Source of the DNA: Solirubrobacteraceae bacterium
Lineage (GTDB): Bacteria > Actinomycetota > Thermoleophilia > Solirubrobacterales > Solirubrobacteraceae
Direction of reading: 5' to 3'
DNA length: 17,906 nt
Assembly (NCBI GenBank): GCA_030149625.1
Contig: JASLHP010000177.1
Coordinates: forward strand, 1-17,906
Shown here in pieces: positions 15,234 to 17,906 of the stretch; position 1 is the stretch's first letter, and each line of letters begins with the position of its first letter. Position numbers and translations under genes: made by a program. The notes beneath the pieces were generated by a model, which searched no databases, was not told where the DNA came from, and worked only from the letters and a program-made list of their open reading frames with translations.

Positions 15234-15239
15234 TAGGCA
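15234..15239 (+). promoter_or_regulatory. Weak -10-like box before the SepIVA-type gene
   Basis: TAGGCA lies 6 bases before ATG 15246, the same spacing as other leaderless candidates here, but its last base is A instead of T. There is no suitably spaced Shine-Dalgarno before this ATG. Confidence 0.25.
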
Positions 15240-15245
15240 ATAGCG

Positions 15246-15710
15246 ATGGATGTCCTGGTTCTCATAGACAAGCTCGACGACTTGGTGCACAACGCCAAGA
15301 CGATGCCGATGACCGACACGGTCCGGGTCGACAAGGAGGAGATCTACGACATCCTCGACCAGATGCGCGCGACGATTCCCGAGGAGATCAAGCAGGCGCG
15401 CTGGATCGTCAAGGAGCGCCAGGAGATGCTCGCCGAGGCCAAGAAGGAGGCCGAGCGCATCATCAAGGACGCGCGCGAGCGCCAGGATCAGCTCGTCGGC
15501 GAGGAGGAGGTCACCAAGCAGGCGGAGCGCGCGGCGGAGGACATCGTCGAGGACGCACGCGCCCGCGAGCGCGAGATTCGCCTCGGCGCGGAGGACTACG
15601 CGGATGAGATCCTCAACACGCTCGAGGTCAACCTCTCGAAGTTCATCGCCGCGGTGCAGCGTGGGCGCGAGCGGCTGCAGGGCAAGGACGAACCGGCCGA
15701 AGTCGGCTAG
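15246..15710 (+). CDS. sepIVA: SepIVA-type (DivIVA-like) coiled-coil septation protein
   Basis: The 154-residue acidic protein is mostly charged heptad-like helix from about 45 to 115 (IKQARWIVKERQEMLAEAKK and after). It is preceded by a short domain with LIDKLDDLVHNAKTMPMTD and YDILDQMRATIPEEI. That N-terminal pattern, the closing segment IAAVQRGRERL, and the place directly after coaD and near the DUF177 gene match actinobacterial SepIVA (mycobacterial Rv2927c family), an essential regulator of septation and envelope growth. It has no signal peptide or membrane segment. Similarity to ATP synthase subunit b or DivIVA annotations would reflect the coiled coil. The homology call is from memory of the family pattern; the function in this lineage is inferred. 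Confidence 0.78.
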   Translation: MDVLVLIDKLDDLVHNAKTMPMTDTVRVDKEEIYDILDQMRATIPEEIKQARWIVKERQEMLAEAKKEAERIIKDARERQDQLVGEEEVTKQAERAAEDIVEDARAREREIRLGAEDYADEILNTLEVNLSKFIAAVQRGRERLQGKDEPAEVG

Positions 15711-15716
15711 GAAGCC

Positions 15717-15749
15717 CGCGCGCACGCTCGCATGTCGCGCGTCGCTTTT
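15717..15749 (+). terminator. Possible hairpin-plus-T4 terminator after the SepIVA-type gene
   Basis: CGCGCG (15717-15722) can pair with CGCGCG (15736-15741) around a 13-base loop, followed 4 bases later by TTTT. The stem is short and the T run is minimal, but T runs are rare in this GC-rich DNA. Confidence 0.3.
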
Positions 15750-15752
15750 GGG

Positions 15753-15758
15753 TAGGGT
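15753..15758 (+). promoter_or_regulatory. -10-like box for the acyl-CoA synthetase gene, leaderless geometry
   Basis: TAGGGT fits TAnnnT and lies 6 bases before GTG 15765. There is no Shine-Dalgarno and no clear -35. Confidence 0.45.
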
Positions 15759-15764
15759 CGATAC

Positions 15765-17405
15765 GTGAACGAGCAGACTGCTTCACGCGTGGCCCTCGCC
15801 CGGCACAAGCTGCTGGTCCTCCGGTCGCTGCTCGACACCGGCATGTTCGAGCCGCTGCGGCCGGACAGGCTGGTGCAGTCGCTCGTGGCGCTGCGCCGCT
15901 GGGGCGCGACGCCGGCGGGCGCGTACTCCGGCGCGGCCGCGCGCCACCCGCATCGAGCCGCGCTCGTCGACGAGCGCGGCGTGCTGAGCTTCGCGCAGCT
16001 GCACATGCGCACCAACGCGCTCGCGCACGAGCTGCGCAAGGCGGGCGTCCGCGAAGGCGACGGGGTCGCGATCATGTGCCGCAACCACCGTGGCTTCATC
16101 GAGGCGACGGTCGCGTGCTCGAAGCTGGGCGCGGGCGCGCTGTACCTGAATACCGCGTTCGCCGGGCCGCAGATCACCGACGTGCTCGCGCGCGAGGACC
16201 CGGTGGCGGTCGTCTACGACGAGGAGTTCGGCGCGCTCGTGGGCGCGGGCGCGGCGGGCAGGCTGCGCTTCGTCGCGTGGCGAGCGACTCCGGCGCAGGC
16301 GGAGGGTGTGCTCGAGCCGACGCTCGAGGAGCTGATCGCGCGTGGCGATCGCTCGGAGCTCGAGCCGCCCGAGAGCAAAGGACGTGTCGTGATCCTGACG
16401 TCGGGTACGACGGGGACGCCGAAGGGCGCGGCACGTCCGCAGAGCGACTCGGTCGAGCCCGCGGCCGCACTGTTCTCGAAGATCCCGCTGAAGGCGCGTG
16501 AGACGACGGTGATCGCCGCGCCGCTGTTTCACTCCTGGGGCTACGCCCACTTCCTGCTGAGCCTGCCGCTGCTCTCGACGCTCGTGCTGCGCCGCAAGTT
16601 CGACCCGCAGGAGACGCTCAAGGCGATCGCGCAGCAGCGCGCGAGCGCGCTCGTGGTCGTGCCGGTGATGCTGCAGCGGATCCTGGAGCTGCCGCCGGAG
16701 ACGATCGCGAGCTACGACGTGAGCTCGCTGAAGGTGATCGCGGTCAGCGGCTCGGCGCTGCCGGGTGAGCTCGCTACGCGGGTGATGGACACGTTCGGCG
16801 ACGTGCTCTACAACCTCTACGGCTCGACCGAGGTCGCGTGGGCGACGATCGCGACGCCCGCGGATCTTCGCGCCGCGCCGGGGACCGCCGGGCGACCGCC
16901 GCTCGGCACGGTCGTAAAGCTGTTCGACGAGGACGGCCGCGAAGTGCCGCGGGGCGAGGTCGGCCGGATCTTCGTCGCCAACGAGTTTCAGTTCGAGGGC
17001 TACACAGACGGTGGCGGCAAGGAAATCGTCGGCGGCATGATGCGCACCGGCGACGTCGGGCGCCTGGACGCCGCCGGGCGGCTGTCCGTCGAGGGCCGCG
17101 ACGACGAAATGATCGTCAGCGGCGGCGAGAACGTGTTCCCGCGCGAGGTCGAGGATCTGCTCGCCGACCACGAGGACATCGAAGAGGTGGCAGTCATCGG
17201 CGTCGAGGACGAGCAGTTCGGCCAGCGTCTGAAGGCGTTCGTCGTGCCGCGCAACGGCAACCGGCTGACGGCGGAGGCGGTGCAGTCCTATGTCAAGGAG
17301 AACCTTGCCCGCTTCAAGGTGCCGCGCGACGTCGTGTTCGTCGACGAGCTGCCGCGAAACGCCACTGGCAAGATCCTCAAGCGGGAGCTGCGGACACGCG
17401 CGTAG
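15765..17405 (+). CDS. AMP-forming acyl-CoA synthetase (FadD-like)
   Basis: These enzymes activate a fatty or other carboxylic acid with ATP and join it to CoA. The 546-residue protein has the ATP-binding loop TSGTTGTPKG (212-221), YGSTE (352-356), the RTGD motif (427-430), a hinge near GRDDEMIVSGGENVFP, and the catalytic lysine in NATGKILKREL (K536). The N-terminal stretch LRPDRLVQSLVALRRWG resembles actinobacterial FadD2/FadD12-like proteins. No membrane segment is needed for the fold. Its place between sepIVA and the DUF177 gene is unusual. Acyl chain specificity cannot be read from the sequence. The GTG start is chosen for the -10 spacing and family length. Confidence 0.92.
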   Translation: MNEQTASRVALARHKLLVLRSLLDTGMFEPLRPDRLVQSLVALRRWGATPAGAYSGAAARHPHRAALVDERGVLSFAQLHMRTNALAHELRKAGVREGDGVAIMCRNHRGFIEATVACSKLGAGALYLNTAFAGPQITDVLAREDPVAVVYDEEFGALVGAGAAGRLRFVAWRATPAQAEGVLEPTLEELIARGDRSELEPPESKGRVVILTSGTTGTPKGAARPQSDSVEPAAALFSKIPLKARETTVIAAPLFHSWGYAHFLLSLPLLSTLVLRRKFDPQETLKAIAQQRASALVVVPVMLQRILELPPETIASYDVSSLKVIAVSGSALPGELATRVMDTFGDVLYNLYGSTEVAWATIATPADLRAAPGTAGRPPLGTVVKLFDEDGREVPRGEVGRIFVANEFQFEGYTDGGGKEIVGGMMRTGDVGRLDAAGRLSVEGRDDEMIVSGGENVFPREVEDLLADHEDIEEVAVIGVEDEQFGQRLKAFVVPRNGNRLTAEAVQSYVKENLARFKVPRDVVFVDELPRNATGKILKRELRTRA

Positions 17406-17442
17406 CACGCCGTGCGGTCTCGCGCCCCGTCAGGGCACAGGC

Positions 17443-17448
17443 TAGCCT
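17443..17448 (+). promoter_or_regulatory. -10-like box before the DUF177 gene
   Basis: TAGCCT fits TAnnnT and lies 8 bases before ATG 17457. GGAAGG follows directly and could act as a weak ribosome binding site if transcription starts further upstream, so leaderless initiation is less certain here. Confidence 0.35.
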
Positions 17449-17456
17449 GGAAGGCG

Positions 17457-17906
17457 ATGGCTGCCGAGACGCACGACTTCGACCTCGCAGGGCTCGCCTT
17501 GAGCCCCGGCGAGGGCCGGCGCCTGGAGCTGCGCACGCCGATCGAGCCGCTGACGCTCGGTAGCGAGCGCTACGACGCGCGGCCGCGGCTGGTCCCGGTG
17601 CAGCTGAGCGTCTCGCGCATGAGCGGCGGCGGCTACGCGCTGTCGATCCGCTTCCGCGCCGAGGTCGCGGGTCCGTGCATGCGCTGCCTGAAGGACGCAA
17701 GCCCCCGCGTCGAGGTCGAGGCACGCGAGGTCGACCGGCCGGGCGGCGGCGAGGAGCTCGACAGCCCGTACGTGCACGAGGAGACGCTCGACCTCGCGAG
17801 CTGGGCGCGGGACGCGTTCGCGCTGGCGGTGCCCGCCAAGATCCTGTGCCGCGAGGACTGTGCCGGGCTGTGCCCGGTGTGCGCGGCGGACCTGAGCGAG
17901 GCGGGC
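17457..17906 (+). CDS. yceD: DUF177/YceD-family zinc-finger-like protein (3' end outside window)
   Basis: One hundred and fifty codons are visible before the right edge. The protein has GPCMRCLKD (C74, C77) and the C-terminal cluster CREDCAGLCPVC (C131, C135, C139, C142), which together are the hallmark of DUF177/YceD proteins (Bacillus YlbN). In many bacteria this gene lies directly before rpmF (L32), and it is linked to 23S rRNA or ribosome assembly, without an agreed biochemical function. In Actinobacteria the order coaD - sepIVA - DUF177 - rpmF - rnc is common, so rpmF probably follows just outside the window. Only a few C-terminal residues should be missing. Confidence 0.9.
   Translation, partial: MAAETHDFDLAGLALSPGEGRRLELRTPIEPLTLGSERYDARPRLVPVQLSVSRMSGGGYALSIRFRAEVAGPCMRCLKDASPRVEVEAREVDRPGGGEELDSPYVHEETLDLASWARDAFALAVPAKILCREDCAGLCPVCAADLSEAG

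Noticed and set aside
15223..15243. Six-codon open frame MPSGRQ just before sepIVA, next to a GAGGAG sequence
   Set aside because: The purine run touches the ATG with almost no spacing, and nothing supports translation. It could be a leader peptide only if the transcript starts upstream.
15783..17408. Minus-strand frame of 541 codons opposite the acyl-CoA synthetase gene
   Set aside because: It is an antisense shadow of a gene with all AMP-forming synthetase motifs; it has no recognisable domain and no start signal.
1..17906. tRNA, rRNA, CRISPR arrays, insertion sequences, integrase or attachment sites
   Set aside because: No direct repeats with spacers, terminal inverted repeats, transposase motifs or tRNA-like sequence were noticed by eye. 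Gaps between genes are nearly all under 60 bases. A covariance-model scan was not possible here.

Overview
The window is very GC-rich, densely packed chromosomal DNA from a high-GC actinobacterium. A SepIVA-type coiled-coil gene next to coaD, the order rpmB - fakA-like - recG - rsmD - coaD - sepIVA - DUF177, and many promoters that seem to give leaderless mRNAs all point to Actinomycetota. A deep-branching lineage such as Thermoleophilia is plausible, but this is inference and no marker gene here settles it. I see no tRNA, rRNA, CRISPR array, insertion sequence, phage gene or other sign of recent transfer.

Region 1 (1-6129) is an envelope glycan module read in both directions from a 32-base intergenic gap at 2734-2765. 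Leftward lies a polyprenyl-phosphate-type GT2 glycosyltransferase, a class I SAM methyltransferase and a MOP-type flippase (cut by the window edge). All three overlap, so they are probably translationally coupled. Rightward lie two large multi-pass GT-C type membrane proteins, the second resembling family GT39. Together they could charge a lipid carrier with a sugar, modify it, move it across the membrane and use it outside.

Region 2 (6164-9661) is a complete riboflavin operon: ribD, ribE, ribBA and ribH. It converts GTP and ribulose 5-phosphate to riboflavin, except for the dephosphorylation step, for which there is no gene here. The last three junctions are tight: ribE has its own ribosome binding site, and ribBA and ribH overlap the gene before. 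There is no room for an FMN riboswitch. The DHBP synthase half of RibBA has glutamine where the family normally has a metal-binding histidine.

Region 3 (9672-17906) is a housekeeping block: L28 (rpmB), a FakA/YloV-type fatty acid kinase subunit, RecG helicase, RsmD 16S rRNA methyltransferase, CoaD, a SepIVA-type septation protein, an acyl-CoA synthetase, and the start of a DUF177/YceD protein cut by the right edge. The acyl-CoA synthetase sits inside an otherwise familiar gene order.

The most striking regulatory pattern is that most genes not coupled to an upstream gene lack a Shine-Dalgarno sequence. Instead they carry a TAnnnT-like -10 box 6 to 8 bases before the start codon, as expected for leaderless transcription. 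Inside the riboflavin operon, where leaderless starts are impossible, ribE and ribBA have clear GGAGG sites. I found no obviously new multi-gene defence or mobile system. The best leads are the leaderless promoter set, the RibBA substitution and the glycan module.
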